Shown here: positions 54,415 through 62,471 of the stretch, piece by piece
How positions within the stretch are numbered: position 1 is the stretch's first letter
How the letters are laid out: every line of letters starts with the position of its first letter
Source: Corynebacterium sp. p3-SID1145
GTDB taxonomy: Bacteria; Actinomycetota; Actinomycetes; Mycobacteriales; Mycobacteriaceae
Length of the DNA: 64,000 nucleotides
NCBI GenBank assembly: GCA_025144245.1
Contig: JALXXC010000002.1
Span: forward strand, 62,001-126,000
Reading direction: 5' to 3'
Position numbers and translations under genes: made by a program
Notes under the pieces: generated by a model
The model's input: the letters and a program-made list of their open reading frames with translations, nothing else
The model's database searches: none
Told to the model about the DNA's origin: nothing

Positions 54415-55068
54415 ATGAGCAGCGAGATCAGCTTTCTCCGTGATGCCACCGTGGGCCACCACGGCAACGCACTGCTCGAAACCATTGATCTGACGCTGCG
54501 GGCAGGCACCGTCACGCGCCTCATCGGCGCGAACGGCACAGGGAAGTCGACGCTCATCCAATCAGCGCTAGGGCTTTTGCCCCTAGTCAGCGGTACGTGG
54601 ACTTTCCCCCATCGACCCGGAACGGAAGATTACCAGCGGGCCATCGGCTATTTGCCGAGCACGGTTACCGGCTACCCGAATTTGACCTTGGACGACTGGT
54701 TTTCCCTCATCGCTTCCGGCTACGGCATCCCGCGTGCGGAGGTGGACACCCTCTGGGATGACCTCGGCGGCCGTGGAGACCCCTCCAGAATCATCGAGAA
54801 CTTGTCGTCCGGAAACCGCAAGAAGAGCCTGTTCACGTCCGCGGTTGCTCTGCAGCGGGACGCAATTTTTCTCGATGAGCCGTTTGAGGAGGTGGACCTT
54901 TACGGCCAGGAAATCATGGCCGCAAAGGTGACGGACCAGGTCGCCCGCGGTGCGGCCGTTCTCATCGTCTCGCACCGGTCCGTCGACCATCTCCTCCGCG
55001 TCGACACGACCGTGGAAATCAAGAACCATTCGCTGAAGACCGCTGCTGCCCCGGAGGCCCATGGCTGA
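54415..55068 (+). CDS. ABC transporter ATP-binding protein of unknown substrate
   Basis: A 217-aa ATPase with Walker A IGANGTGKST, a degenerate signature LSSGNRKKS in place of LSGGQ, Walker B AIFLDEPFEEVD and H-loop SHRS. The lineage resembles ABC-2/lantibiotic-immunity-type ATPases. Its stop overlaps the permease start by 8 bp. It lies between tRNA-Arg copies with a low-GC upstream region. The substrate cannot be read. Confidence 0.85.
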   Translation: MSSEISFLRDATVGHHGNALLETIDLTLRAGTVTRLIGANGTGKSTLIQSALGLLPLVSGTWTFPHRPGTEDYQRAIGYLPSTVTGYPNLTLDDWFSLIASGYGIPRAEVDTLWDDLGGRGDPSRIIENLSSGNRKKSLFTSAVALQRDAIFLDEPFEEVDLYGQEIMAAKVTDQVARGAAVLIVSHRSVDHLLRVDTTVEIKNHSLKTAAAPEAHG

Positions 55069-56053
55069 CCAAGCGCGCATGATCAATCTGCTCCGAAAGA
55101 GCTTCTTTCCGCGTGCGCTCACCGAGCGCATCATCCGGTGTGTGTTCCGGTTCGCCACCGTCACCGGGATTCTGTTGGCTGGGAACGCTCTCGAATGGGG
55201 CGGGAACGCCATCGGCTTTCTCGTCGGGTGGACAGGGTTACTCGCGCTGGAAGCATCCCAGTCGAGGGCGCTTTCCACCGGTACCCTCACATCCTTCTGG
55301 CCGGGCAACCGCACCCACCGCCTCCTCGCCGGAATGACCGCTGTGGAACTCCCCGCACTGGTACTGCTCGCCGCAATTGTGTTCATTGCTCGCCCGAGTC
55401 CGCTGCAGGTCGCGGTCGCAGTAGCCCTCCTCCTAGCCCAGAATGTCATCCTCGTGGTCATAGAGGCGCGCAAGGCCGACGGGAAAGCTTCATTCGAGCA
55501 GTTCGTGCGCGACGGCGGTGTCACGTGCATCATTCCCGTCGTGCTCGCGGCGATCGCCGTTCCGGTACGCGATGCGGCACCGATGGAGAACATCGTCCAA
55601 TCGGCGGGACTCGTCGCAGTCATCGGTAGCGAGATCGCTTTCGCTCGGCGTCTCAGCGGTTTCACGCCCGGGGTCTTTGTCCCCGAATATTTGCGCACGG
55701 AGGTGAGGCGCTTCGGGGGCCGCCAAGCACGATTCGTTTTCACCGGCGTGTTAGTCGCTGGGCTGCTCGCTGGTTTCGCCCCGATCATCGCCCTCGGCAT
55801 CGCGGTCTCCCTGTTCATCGGGGCACACTTATTGCACAGCATTTTCTTCTTCGCCGGCTCAGTGCCCGGCCGTGTGGGCCTAGTCATGCTCTTCACAGTG
55901 GCTACTTCGGTGCTTTGCGGCACAGCGTTAGTCCTCGACGAGCATGTTCAGTTCACATTCCCGATCTTTCTGGGGGGCGCAGCCATCGTTGGGCTCAGCG
56001 CGTTCGCCGCGCACAGCAGGCTTGACGACGAACGCATCGCCCGCAACATGTAG
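55061..56053 (+). CDS. Membrane protein, probable ABC permease partner
   Basis: A 330-aa protein with nine or ten TM helices and no recognised family signature. Hydrophobic blocks alternate with short basic loops (LTSFWPGNRTHRLLAG, RRLSGFTPGVFVPEYL). Overlap with the ATPase gene by 8 bp marks it as that ATPase's membrane partner. It ends 15 bp before the second tRNA-Arg copy. Confidence 0.7.
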   Translation: MADQARMINLLRKSFFPRALTERIIRCVFRFATVTGILLAGNALEWGGNAIGFLVGWTGLLALEASQSRALSTGTLTSFWPGNRTHRLLAGMTAVELPALVLLAAIVFIARPSPLQVAVAVALLLAQNVILVVIEARKADGKASFEQFVRDGGVTCIIPVVLAAIAVPVRDAAPMENIVQSAGLVAVIGSEIAFARRLSGFTPGVFVPEYLRTEVRRFGGRQARFVFTGVLVAGLLAGFAPIIALGIAVSLFIGAHLLHSIFFFAGSVPGRVGLVMLFTVATSVLCGTALVLDEHVQFTFPIFLGGAAIVGLSAFAAHSRLDDERIARNM

Positions 56054-56068
56054 ACCCCCAAAAATTGG

Positions 56069-56141
56069 TGCGCCCGGAGGGATTCGAACCCCCAACCTTC
56101 TGATCCGTAGTCAGATGCTCTATCCGTTGAGCTACGGGCGC
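56069..56141 (-). tRNA. tRNA-Arg (anticodon ACG), copy 2
   Basis: Identical over 73 nt to copy 1 at 52256-52328. It lies one base downstream of tRNA-Ser(GCT) on the same strand, so the two form one transcript. Confidence 0.95.
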
Positions 56142-56142
56142 A

Positions 56143-56232
56143 TGGCGGAGATGACAGGATTTGAACCTGCGGACCTCGTGAAAGGTCAACTCCTTAGCAG
56201 GGAGCCCCAATCGGCCACTCTGGCACATCTCC
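56143..56232 (-). tRNA. tRNA-Ser (anticodon GCT)
   Basis: On the minus strand: acceptor GGAGATG/CATCTCC, loop CTGCTAA (anticodon complement at 56196-56198), long variable arm, T loop TTCAAAT, and an encoded GCCA end. One base separates it from tRNA-Arg copy 2. Confidence 0.94.
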
Positions 56233-56326
56233 ATAGCCTTGTTACACACTACCCACAACAGGGCAGCCGAACAAAAACTCACCGCACCGCTGACCGGCCG
56301 GGCTGGGGAACATAAACTAAGGAGTC

Positions 56327-57349
56327 ATGATTCGCCGCGACCTCGACGCAATTTCCGCCTACGTTCCTGGCAAGACTGATCCGCATGCTTTGAAGCTGTC
56401 CTCGAACGAGGTCGCGGGAGCTCCCCTGCCCGCAGCTGCGGAGGCGATGGCGAAGGCAGCCATGCAGGGCAACCGGTATCCGGATATGGGCGCAGTTTCA
56501 CTGCGCCGCGCCCTTGCCCGCCACCTGGGTGTCGAAGACGGGAATGTGGCTGTCGGCTGCGGCTCATCCGCACTGTGCCAGCAACTCGCCCAGGCGACTT
56601 CCACCGTCGGGAACAACATCATCTTCCCGTGGCGCAGCTTCGAGGCGTACCCGATCTTCTGCCGCATCGCCGGTGCTGAGCCGCGCCCCGTCCCACTCAT
56701 CGACGGCAGCCACGACCTCGAGCGCATGCTTTCGCTTATCGACGCCTCCACCTCCCTGGTGTTCCTCTGCTCCCCCAACAACCCGACCGGTGCCGTCCTT
56801 TCCACCGCTGACTTCCGCGCCTTCATGGCCCGGGTTCCGGAGCATGTGACTGTGGCGCTCGACGAGGCTTATTTCGAGTTCAACCGCGACCCGGACGCTG
56901 TCAACGGCCAAGAGGTCTGGCGCGATTACCCCAACCTGCTCTGCCTGCGCACGTTCTCCAAGGCTTACGGGCTCGCCGGAGTGCGCGTCGGATACGCCTT
57001 CGGCAACGCCGAACTCGTCGCTGCCGTGAACAAAGTCGGAGTTCCCTTCCAGGTCAGCGCTGTTGCGCAGGCCGGGGCCATCGCTTCCTTGGAGCACTCC
57101 GATGAACTGCTTGCGCGCGTGGAGGACACAATCGAGGTCCGCGACGAAGTGGCCGACAGGATCGGTGCGGCGCGCTCGCAGGCCAACTTCGTGTGGGTGC
57201 CTTTCGACGACCCCGAGCGCGCCCCTGCGATTGCCGACCGCCTAGCCCAGCACGGCGTTCTCGTCCGCGCATTCCCAGAGGGGCTCCGCATCACAATCAC
57301 CAACCGCGACGAAACTGACGAGCTCCTCTCTGCCTGGGATGCTCTGTAG
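56327..57349 (+). CDS. pat: Aromatic amino acid/histidinol-phosphate-type aminotransferase
   Basis: A 340-aa class I/II PLP aminotransferase of the HisC/Pat group. The N-terminal KLSSNEVAGAP, the Asp in VALDEAYFEF, the PLP lysine in RTFSKAYGLAGVRVGYAFG and the Arg in GLRITITNRDE are all in place. In C. glutamicum the equivalent (AroT/Pat) transaminates aromatic 2-oxo acids; it would complement the nearby tyrA. AAGGAG precedes the ATG. One 11-mer copy is inside. Confidence 0.92.
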   Translation: MIRRDLDAISAYVPGKTDPHALKLSSNEVAGAPLPAAAEAMAKAAMQGNRYPDMGAVSLRRALARHLGVEDGNVAVGCGSSALCQQLAQATSTVGNNIIFPWRSFEAYPIFCRIAGAEPRPVPLIDGSHDLERMLSLIDASTSLVFLCSPNNPTGAVLSTADFRAFMARVPEHVTVALDEAYFEFNRDPDAVNGQEVWRDYPNLLCLRTFSKAYGLAGVRVGYAFGNAELVAAVNKVGVPFQVSAVAQAGAIASLEHSDELLARVEDTIEVRDEVADRIGAARSQANFVWVPFDDPERAPAIADRLAQHGVLVRAFPEGLRITITNRDETDELLSAWDAL

Positions 57350-57410
57350 GTCACGCAGGTTTCGCCTAATGATGCTCGTCGGTAAACCGAGCGTCCTGGC
57401 TCGAAATCGC

Positions 57411-57416
57411 TAGGAT
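57411..57416 (+). promoter_or_regulatory. -10 box (TAGGAT) of a leaderless hypothetical gene
   Basis: TAGGAT ends 7 nt before the ATG at 57424, the same spacing as at the other leaderless genes of the window. Confidence 0.5.
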
Positions 57417-57423
57417 TGCGGGC

Positions 57424-57852
57424 ATGAAGCTGAATTATTCCCTCAACACTGGTTTCGCCTCGGGCGACGGCACTCCGCCGACCCGGGACAACATCGACTC
57501 TTGGATCGCCTGGGTGCCTGTGCCGTCATCCGACCTGACTGCCGACACCACGCTCGGCACGACTTTTTTCTTGACGCCACGCGCGATTCCCCAGCTCAGC
57601 GAGGACACTGTCCTCTTGGGCGTTCCTGTGGGCGAAGCTGGCCTCGACATTGACGCATCGCTCGACCCGCAACAGCTCTCCTACACCGACGGCGCGGACG
57701 CGAAGGTGAGCACGTCCCGTCCAGTGGAGCTCGACGCGGTGCGCGTGGTCGCCACGAAGACGGGTCCGGCTCGTCGAAAAGCACAAAGCGCGCTTATCGA
57801 CGTCCCCGGCGAGCGCCAGTTCCACATCATCCACGAGCTCTTTGAACAATAA
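57424..57852 (+). CDS. Conserved corynebacterial hypothetical protein
   Basis: A 142-aa soluble protein (MKLNYSLNTGFASGDGTPPT at the start, ALIDVPGERQFHIIHELFEQ at the end) without TM helix or known motif. The promoter is leaderless. It carries one 11-mer copy, which encodes the ALID part. It lies between pat and a holin-like gene; nothing in the context reveals its role. Confidence 0.7.
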   Translation: MKLNYSLNTGFASGDGTPPTRDNIDSWIAWVPVPSSDLTADTTLGTTFFLTPRAIPQLSEDTVLLGVPVGEAGLDIDASLDPQQLSYTDGADAKVSTSRPVELDAVRVVATKTGPARRKAQSALIDVPGERQFHIIHELFEQ

Positions 57853-57907
57853 TCGGGCATATAATTGGAGTTAATTGCCCCATTTTTCAATTTAAAGGAG
57901 ATTATTC

Positions 57908-58291
57908 GTGCGTTTTGTAGTCGATGTCATCATGACCGCCCTCGCCCTGTGGCTGGTCACTCTCGTCGTTCCCGGTGTTGAAGTCATGGGCGGTGTCGGC
58001 GCGTTCATTTGGGTCGCGCTGGTCTTCATGTTCGTCAACGCCTTCATCTCCCCGGTGGTGAACCTGATCAGCCTGCCGCTGAAGATCCTCACCCTGGGCC
58101 TGTTCTCCCTGCTGGTGAACACCCTGTTGTTCTCCATCGTCGGCTGGATTTCCGACGGCCTGGGCAACGGCCTCCAGATCAGCGGATTCTGGGCGGCGTT
58201 CTTCGGCGCGATCGTCATGGCGATCGCTTCCTGGATCGTCGAGGGAGTCTTCAAGGCCACCGGCCTGAGCGGCGACAAGGCGAAGGCCTAA
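57908..58291 (+). CDS. Phage-holin-like/YvlD-family membrane protein
   Basis: A 127-aa protein with four TM helices of the family annotated as phage holin family IV/YvlD (RFVVDVIMTALALWLVTLVV, NAFISPVVNLISLPLKILTLG). These are usually housekeeping membrane proteins, not true phage genes; no prophage genes are nearby. The GTG start has AAAGGAG 7 nt upstream. Confidence 0.85.
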   Translation: MRFVVDVIMTALALWLVTLVVPGVEVMGGVGAFIWVALVFMFVNAFISPVVNLISLPLKILTLGLFSLLVNTLLFSIVGWISDGLGNGLQISGFWAAFFGAIVMAIASWIVEGVFKATGLSGDKAKA

Positions 58292-58337
58292 CGCCACAGC
58301 AGCTCGAGCCCGTTTCCGGCACCACCGCCGGACACGA

Positions 58338-59024
58338 CTGGCGCGTGCACTCACCGCCGCTTCCCTGGCGGTCGTTGCAATTGGCGGCGGTGTCGCCGGC
58401 GCGGGCATCCCCGCGGCGGAGGCAGCTCCCAACGGCAACATCGTCACCTTCGGAGACTCCTACACCTCCAACCCGGATGAGCTGCGCAATGCCGTGCGCA
58501 AGGTCCCCATCCCGCAGGTGCAGGACTTCGTTTACGGAAATGGCCAGCCCAGCCGCCACGGTTGCCTGCAGTCGCAGGACAACTGGCCGCGCCAGCTCGG
58601 CCGGATCACCGGCGTGCCTATCGACGACTTCTCCTGCACCGCCGACCCTTCCCACACCATCCCCACCAGAGTTAACTGGGCGATCGGCTCCGGCACGATC
58701 CACCGCGGCACGCGTGCCGTGGTCATCTCCGTGGGCATCAACGATTTCAGGCCTTACGGAATGGCGCGCGGCGCCGACCCGCTGAACCCGGGCAAGGTCC
58801 GCAGCGACTACGTGAACAACATCCGCACCGCCGTCAACAAGGCCCGCGCCGCGGCACCCGGTGCCAAGATCATCATCGCAGGCACCCTCTCCATTTCGGA
58901 TCCGGGCCCGCTGAACACGCTGTGCTTCCTCAACGTCGACCCCGGTGCTCCCCACCACATGTCGCTGCACCCGACGAATGGCGGCTCACGCTTCATGGCG
59001 GAGACGATCTCCCCCCACGTGTAG
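58338..59024 (+). CDS. Secreted SGNH/GDSL-type hydrolase without a canonical start codon
   Basis: The frame encodes a signal peptide (LARALTAASLAVVAIGGG, ending AAEA), then the SGNH block I (IVTFGDSYTSNP), GINDFRP for block III and SLHPT for the catalytic His. The usual Asp three residues before that His is not seen. From the in-frame TGA at 58266 to block I there is no ATG, GTG or TTG in this frame; CTG at 58338 is the best candidate and is used here. A GTG at 58494 would delete the catalytic Ser. The gene may start with CTG, or be damaged by a small deletion. A secreted esterase/lipase is the likely product if functional. Confidence 0.6.
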   Translation: MARALTAASLAVVAIGGGVAGAGIPAAEAAPNGNIVTFGDSYTSNPDELRNAVRKVPIPQVQDFVYGNGQPSRHGCLQSQDNWPRQLGRITGVPIDDFSCTADPSHTIPTRVNWAIGSGTIHRGTRAVVISVGINDFRPYGMARGADPLNPGKVRSDYVNNIRTAVNKARAAAPGAKIIIAGTLSISDPGPLNTLCFLNVDPGAPHHMSLHPTNGGSRFMAETISPHV

Positions 59025-59047
59025 GTCCACACATCGGGCTTGAACTG

Positions 59048-59132
59048 CGGAGACGGCGGGATTTGAACCCGCGGAGGTGTGACCCTCGCTGGTTTTCAAG
59101 ACCAGTGCATTCGGCCGCTCTGCCACGTCTCC
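59048..59132 (-). tRNA. tRNA-Ser (anticodon TGA)
   Basis: On the minus strand: acceptor GGAGACG/CGTCTCC, anticodon stem CTGGT/ACCAG around CTTGAAA, long variable arm, T loop TTCAAAT, discriminator G. CCA is not encoded. Confidence 0.94.
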
Positions 59133-59209
59133 CCGTCGCAAAGCAATTGCGACTCACTCACCTTACAACACCGCCCACCGGGTCCCGCTAACGGCGGAAT
59201 GCCCGCCTT

Positions 59210-60460
59210 TTACGCCAGTGACGCCACGACGCGGATGAGCTGCTCCACGTCAGCCTCCGTGTTGAAGGGCCCTAACCCCACGGTGACGGCGCCGCCAATT
59301 TCCTCGATGCCCATCTCGGTGAGCAGCGGTGTCGCCTCTTCAGGAGTGGTCAGGGTGGTGACGATGCCGTTATCGAAAAGCCGCTCGTACACCGTCGCCG
59401 CAGGCACGCCCTGCACCCCGAAGGTGAGCCGCGGAAGCCGTTCAGTGCTGGCCTCGGAGGCTGCCTCGCCGGTCACGCCGAGGATATGCACGGCCGGCAG
59501 GGTACCCAGGAAGGTGTACAAATCGTCGCGCAGGCCGTCCAGGTAGGCGGTCATCTGGTCCATCGACCTTGTCAGTCGGGCCCGGCGCGTGGTGCGGCCG
59601 CCCTGCTCCGGCACGAGGCTCGCCACGTGGTCCACCACCGCGGCGGCGCCGCCGGCGAGGCCCGGGGAGACGTCGAGAAGCAGCTTGTCCGCACCCGTCA
59701 CGCGCGGGTCGCCGGACAGGGCCTCCATGCGCTTGAACATCGCGGTATCGCGGACCACCAACGCCGCGATCTGGGGGCCGCCCAGTGCACCGAGATCGAG
59801 GCCGACAACATCGGCGCCCCACTCATCGAAATCAATCGAGTGGTACGGCGCGTACGACGACGCATCCACCACGACCCAGGAGCGCGAGCGCTCCCTCACC
59901 TCATCGACGATCTGGGAAACAGGAGTCACTGTTCCGAGGAGGGAATGGGCGGCGGGAAGGGTGACGAGGCGGGTGGAGCCGTCGATAAGCTGCGTATATT
60001 GCCATGCAGGAAGCTCGCCCGTACCCAAATCCGCGTGCGCGCTACGGACCTCCGCCGGGGCACGGCGCACAGCCGCCGTCAACGCCGGCGCATCCAGCGC
60101 GCTCACGACAATCGACGAATCGTAGCGGAACAGCGGCTTCATGCCAGTGACCAGCGACGCGTACAGCACAGGAAGACTCGGGCCCAGCACCACGCGCTCC
60201 GCCGACACCCCCACGAGATCCGCGACCGCATGGCGTGCCGACGCCACGAAAGTCTCCCCCTCCGGGCGCCCCAACGCCTGACGCGAATGCGACCCAGCAT
60301 TGACTTCCGGGGCCGGCACCGCCGTGGCCATCCTGAACGACCGCGCCACCGCCGCAGAGACCCGCTCCGGCACCTGCGGACAATCATGCGCGTTCAGGTA
60401 CGTCCAGCCATCCGAAAGCGAGGTGTAAAGCCCGCGCACGCTGGCCACATCGTAAGCCAC
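59210..60460 (-). CDS. Class V aminotransferase/cysteine-desulfurase-fold protein lacking the PLP lysine
   Basis: A 416-aa protein with the SufS/CsdA fold (Rv3778c-like by position). The pyridine Asp is kept (WVVVDASSYAPYHSIDFDEWG), but the stretch that normally reads SGHKxxGPTG is LGALGGPQIA, so the PLP-binding Lys is replaced and I see no nearby substitute. The SufS N-terminal motif is also altered. It may be a non-catalytic homologue. The GTG start has AAGGGAG upstream. It lies beside the galactan export genes, as its homologue does in mycobacteria. Confidence 0.75.
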   Translation of the reverse strand: MAYDVASVRGLYTSLSDGWTYLNAHDCPQVPERVSAAVARSFRMATAVPAPEVNAGSHSRQALGRPEGETFVASARHAVADLVGVSAERVVLGPSLPVLYASLVTGMKPLFRYDSSIVVSALDAPALTAAVRRAPAEVRSAHADLGTGELPAWQYTQLIDGSTRLVTLPAAHSLLGTVTPVSQIVDEVRERSRSWVVVDASSYAPYHSIDFDEWGADVVGLDLGALGGPQIAALVVRDTAMFKRMEALSGDPRVTGADKLLLDVSPGLAGGAAAVVDHVASLVPEQGGRTTRRARLTRSMDQMTAYLDGLRDDLYTFLGTLPAVHILGVTGEAASEASTERLPRLTFGVQGVPAATVYERLFDNGIVTTLTTPEEATPLLTEMGIEEIGGAVTVGLGPFNTEADVEQLIRVVASLA

Positions 60461-60575
60461 GACGACGCTCCCTTCCGGACGAAATCACAGTGTGTGGCTA
60501 TTGAACACCACCCACGCCACAAGCACCAAGTATGCCTGCACAACTTGGCCCGCGCAGGGCACTAGGGTGGAACGA

Positions 60576-61463
60576 GTGCAGGACAACGAACAGCTGCTTG
60601 CCGACGTCTCCCGCATGACCTCGGCGGCCCACGACCACACCCCCGCCTCCAAATCGACGACCCTCTCGGCGTCCGCCTCCGACCTCGCGCGCGGCTGGAA
60701 CCAATACGAGCTCTGGCTCCAACTCGGCTGGCAGGACATCAAGCAGCGCTACCGCCGGTCGACGCTCGGACCGCTGTGGATCACCATCGCCACCGGTGTC
60801 ATGTCCCTCGCCCTGGGCCTGCTGTACTCCATGCTGTTCCAGATCTCCGTGCGCGAATTCCTCCCCCACGTCACCGTCGGCTTCATCGTCTGGGGCTTCA
60901 TCTCCGGCTGCATCAAGGACGGCGCGAACGTCTTCATCGAGAACGAAGGGTTGATTAAGCAGCTCCCCTCCGCCTTGTCCGTCCATGTGTACCGGCTGGT
61001 GTGGCGCCAACTGCTGTTCTTCGCCCACAACATGGTGATCTGGCTGATCCTCGTGCTGATGTTCCGGATTCCTCTCGGGTGGAACCTACTGCTATTCATT
61101 CCGGCGCTCGCCCTGATGGTCGTCAACGGCGTGTGGGTGACCATGCTCTTCGGCATCATCGCCACCCGCTTCCGCGACGTCGCTCCCCTGCTCGAAGCTC
61201 TGGTGCAGCTGCTCTTCTACGTCACCCCGATCGTCTGGACCACCAAAACCCTGCGCGAACAGGGCGGCGAAGTCGCCCAGCGCGCACGCATCGCCGAGCT
61301 CAATCCGCTCTACCACTACCTCGAAGTCGTCCGCGCCCCGCTCATCGGTGAGCCCGTGGCCGCTTACCACTGGGGCATCGTGTTGGTTGGAACTGTCATC
61401 GGTCTCTTCCTCGCAATGCTCGCCATGAAGCAGTGGCGCTTCCGCGTCCCCTACTGGGTTTAA
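60576..61463 (+). CDS. wzm: Galactan ABC exporter permease (Wzm/RfbD-like)
   Basis: A 295-aa ABC-2 permease with six TM helices. The family segment LGWQDIKQRYRRSTLGPLW precedes TM1, and NPLYHYLEVVRAPL is typical of polysaccharide exporters. With Wzt it moves lipid-linked galactan across the membrane for arabinogalactan assembly. The GTG at 60576 is chosen because TAGGGT lies exactly 7 nt upstream; the longer frame has no ribosome site. It is followed by wzt after 39 bp. Confidence 0.9.
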   Translation: MQDNEQLLADVSRMTSAAHDHTPASKSTTLSASASDLARGWNQYELWLQLGWQDIKQRYRRSTLGPLWITIATGVMSLALGLLYSMLFQISVREFLPHVTVGFIVWGFISGCIKDGANVFIENEGLIKQLPSALSVHVYRLVWRQLLFFAHNMVIWLILVLMFRIPLGWNLLLFIPALALMVVNGVWVTMLFGIIATRFRDVAPLLEALVQLLFYVTPIVWTTKTLREQGGEVAQRARIAELNPLYHYLEVVRAPLIGEPVAAYHWGIVLVGTVIGLFLAMLAMKQWRFRVPYWV

Positions 61464-61502
61464 GCTCGAGATCCGCAACAGGTGTAAAACAAGGAGTTCA
61501 CC

Positions 61503-62321
61503 ATGGTTTCCATTGACACCTACAACGCCTGCGTCGACTTCCCCATCTTCGACGCCAAGTCCCGCTCCCTGAAGAAAGCGGTGATGAGTTCCGCCGGCGG
61601 CGCCATCGGCAAAAACGATTCCAACACTGTCGTTGTGGAAGCGCTGAAGGACATCAACCTGCACCTGCGCGAAGGCGACCGCGTCGGCTTGGTCGGCCAC
61701 AACGGCGCCGGCAAATCCACGTTGCTCCGCCTGCTCAGCGGCATCTACGAACCCACCCGCGGCGTCGCCGACGTGCGCGGCCGCGTCGCCCCCGTCTTCG
61801 ACCTCGGTGTGGGCATGGACCCGGAGATCTCCGGCTACGAGAACATCATCATCCGCGGACTCTTCCTCGGCCAGACCCGCAAACAGATGAAGGACAAGAT
61901 GGACGAGATCGCCGAATTCTCCGAGCTCGGCGACTATCTCTCCATGCCCCTGCGCACCTACTCCACCGGCATGCGCGTCCGCCTCGCCCTCGGCGTGGTC
62001 ACCTCCATCGAACCCGAGATTCTCCTGTTGGATGAAGGCATCGGCGCCGTCGACGCCGCCTTCATGGCCAAGGCCCGCGTGCGCCTCGCTGAACTGGTCA
62101 AACGATCCGGCATCCTCGTGTTTGCCAGCCACTCCAACGATTTCTTGGCTCAGCTCTGCAACACCGCCCTCTGGGTGGACAAGGGCGAAATCAAGCAAGC
62201 CGGCCTCGTCGACGAGGTGGTCGAAGCCTACGAAGGACCCGAAGCCGGCGACTACGTCCGCGACCTGCTCGACCGCTTCGACGAGGAGGAGAGCGCCCCG
62301 GACACCGGCGAGCTCGGCTGA
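61503..62321 (+). CDS. wzt: Galactan ABC exporter ATPase (Wzt/RfbE-like)
   Basis: A 272-aa ATPase with Walker A GHNGAGKST, signature YSTGMRVRLA and Walker B ILLLDEGIGAVD. It lacks the C-terminal carbohydrate-binding domain of O-antigen Wzt proteins, as expected for the mycobacterial-type galactan exporter (Rv3781). AAGGAG precedes the ATG. It forms an operon with wzm. Confidence 0.92.
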   Translation: MVSIDTYNACVDFPIFDAKSRSLKKAVMSSAGGAIGKNDSNTVVVEALKDINLHLREGDRVGLVGHNGAGKSTLLRLLSGIYEPTRGVADVRGRVAPVFDLGVGMDPEISGYENIIIRGLFLGQTRKQMKDKMDEIAEFSELGDYLSMPLRTYSTGMRVRLALGVVTSIEPEILLLDEGIGAVDAAFMAKARVRLAELVKRSGILVFASHSNDFLAQLCNTALWVDKGEIKQAGLVDEVVEAYEGPEAGDYVRDLLDRFDEEESAPDTGELG

Positions 62322-62471
62322 ATCGGGCGGAAAGGGCGACCATCGGAGGCGTCGATAAGCTAGGCGCTGGATCGTTCTTGAAAAAATCAACAGCTCCCCG
62401 TTTTCGTCGCCCACCCACAAACCTCCTACCTGGCGATTTATGATTCCCCAATTTTCGGGGTGTCGATTTTT
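62322..62471. other. Convergent intergenic region with structure
   Basis: Between wzt and the convergent nuclease-like gene. It holds a CCCC/GGGG hairpin with an AT-rich loop (about 62443-62460), a perfect 10-bp inverted pair TGAAAAAATC (62379-62388) and GATTTTTTCA (62465-62474), and one intergenic 11-mer copy. A bidirectional terminator is likely. Confidence 0.5.
62350..62360 (+). repeat. Copy of the over-represented 11-mer CGTCGATAAGC (intergenic copy)
   Basis: Exact copy of the 11-mer outside any gene, 28 bp past the wzt stop. With the copy at 1617 it shows that the motif is not a by-product of codon choice. Confidence 0.7.

Larger units (their letters stand above)
52329..56068. other. 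3.7-kb segment enclosed by identical tRNA-Arg genes
   Basis: The segment between two same-oriented, identical tRNA-Arg genes carries mgtE on the minus strand and a small-protein/ABC cassette on the plus strand. No integrase gene is present. Copy 2 lies one base from tRNA-Ser(GCT), a tandem tRNA pair I recall from mycobacteria, so copy 1 is probably the duplicate. None of the 18 copies of the CGTCGATAAGC 11-mer falls inside. It may be an acquired island or the product of a tRNA-mediated duplication. Confidence 0.55.

Noticed and set aside
57908..58291. Prophage remnant suggested by the holin-family protein
   Set aside because: The family is mostly chromosomal, and no integrase, lysin or structural phage gene is near.
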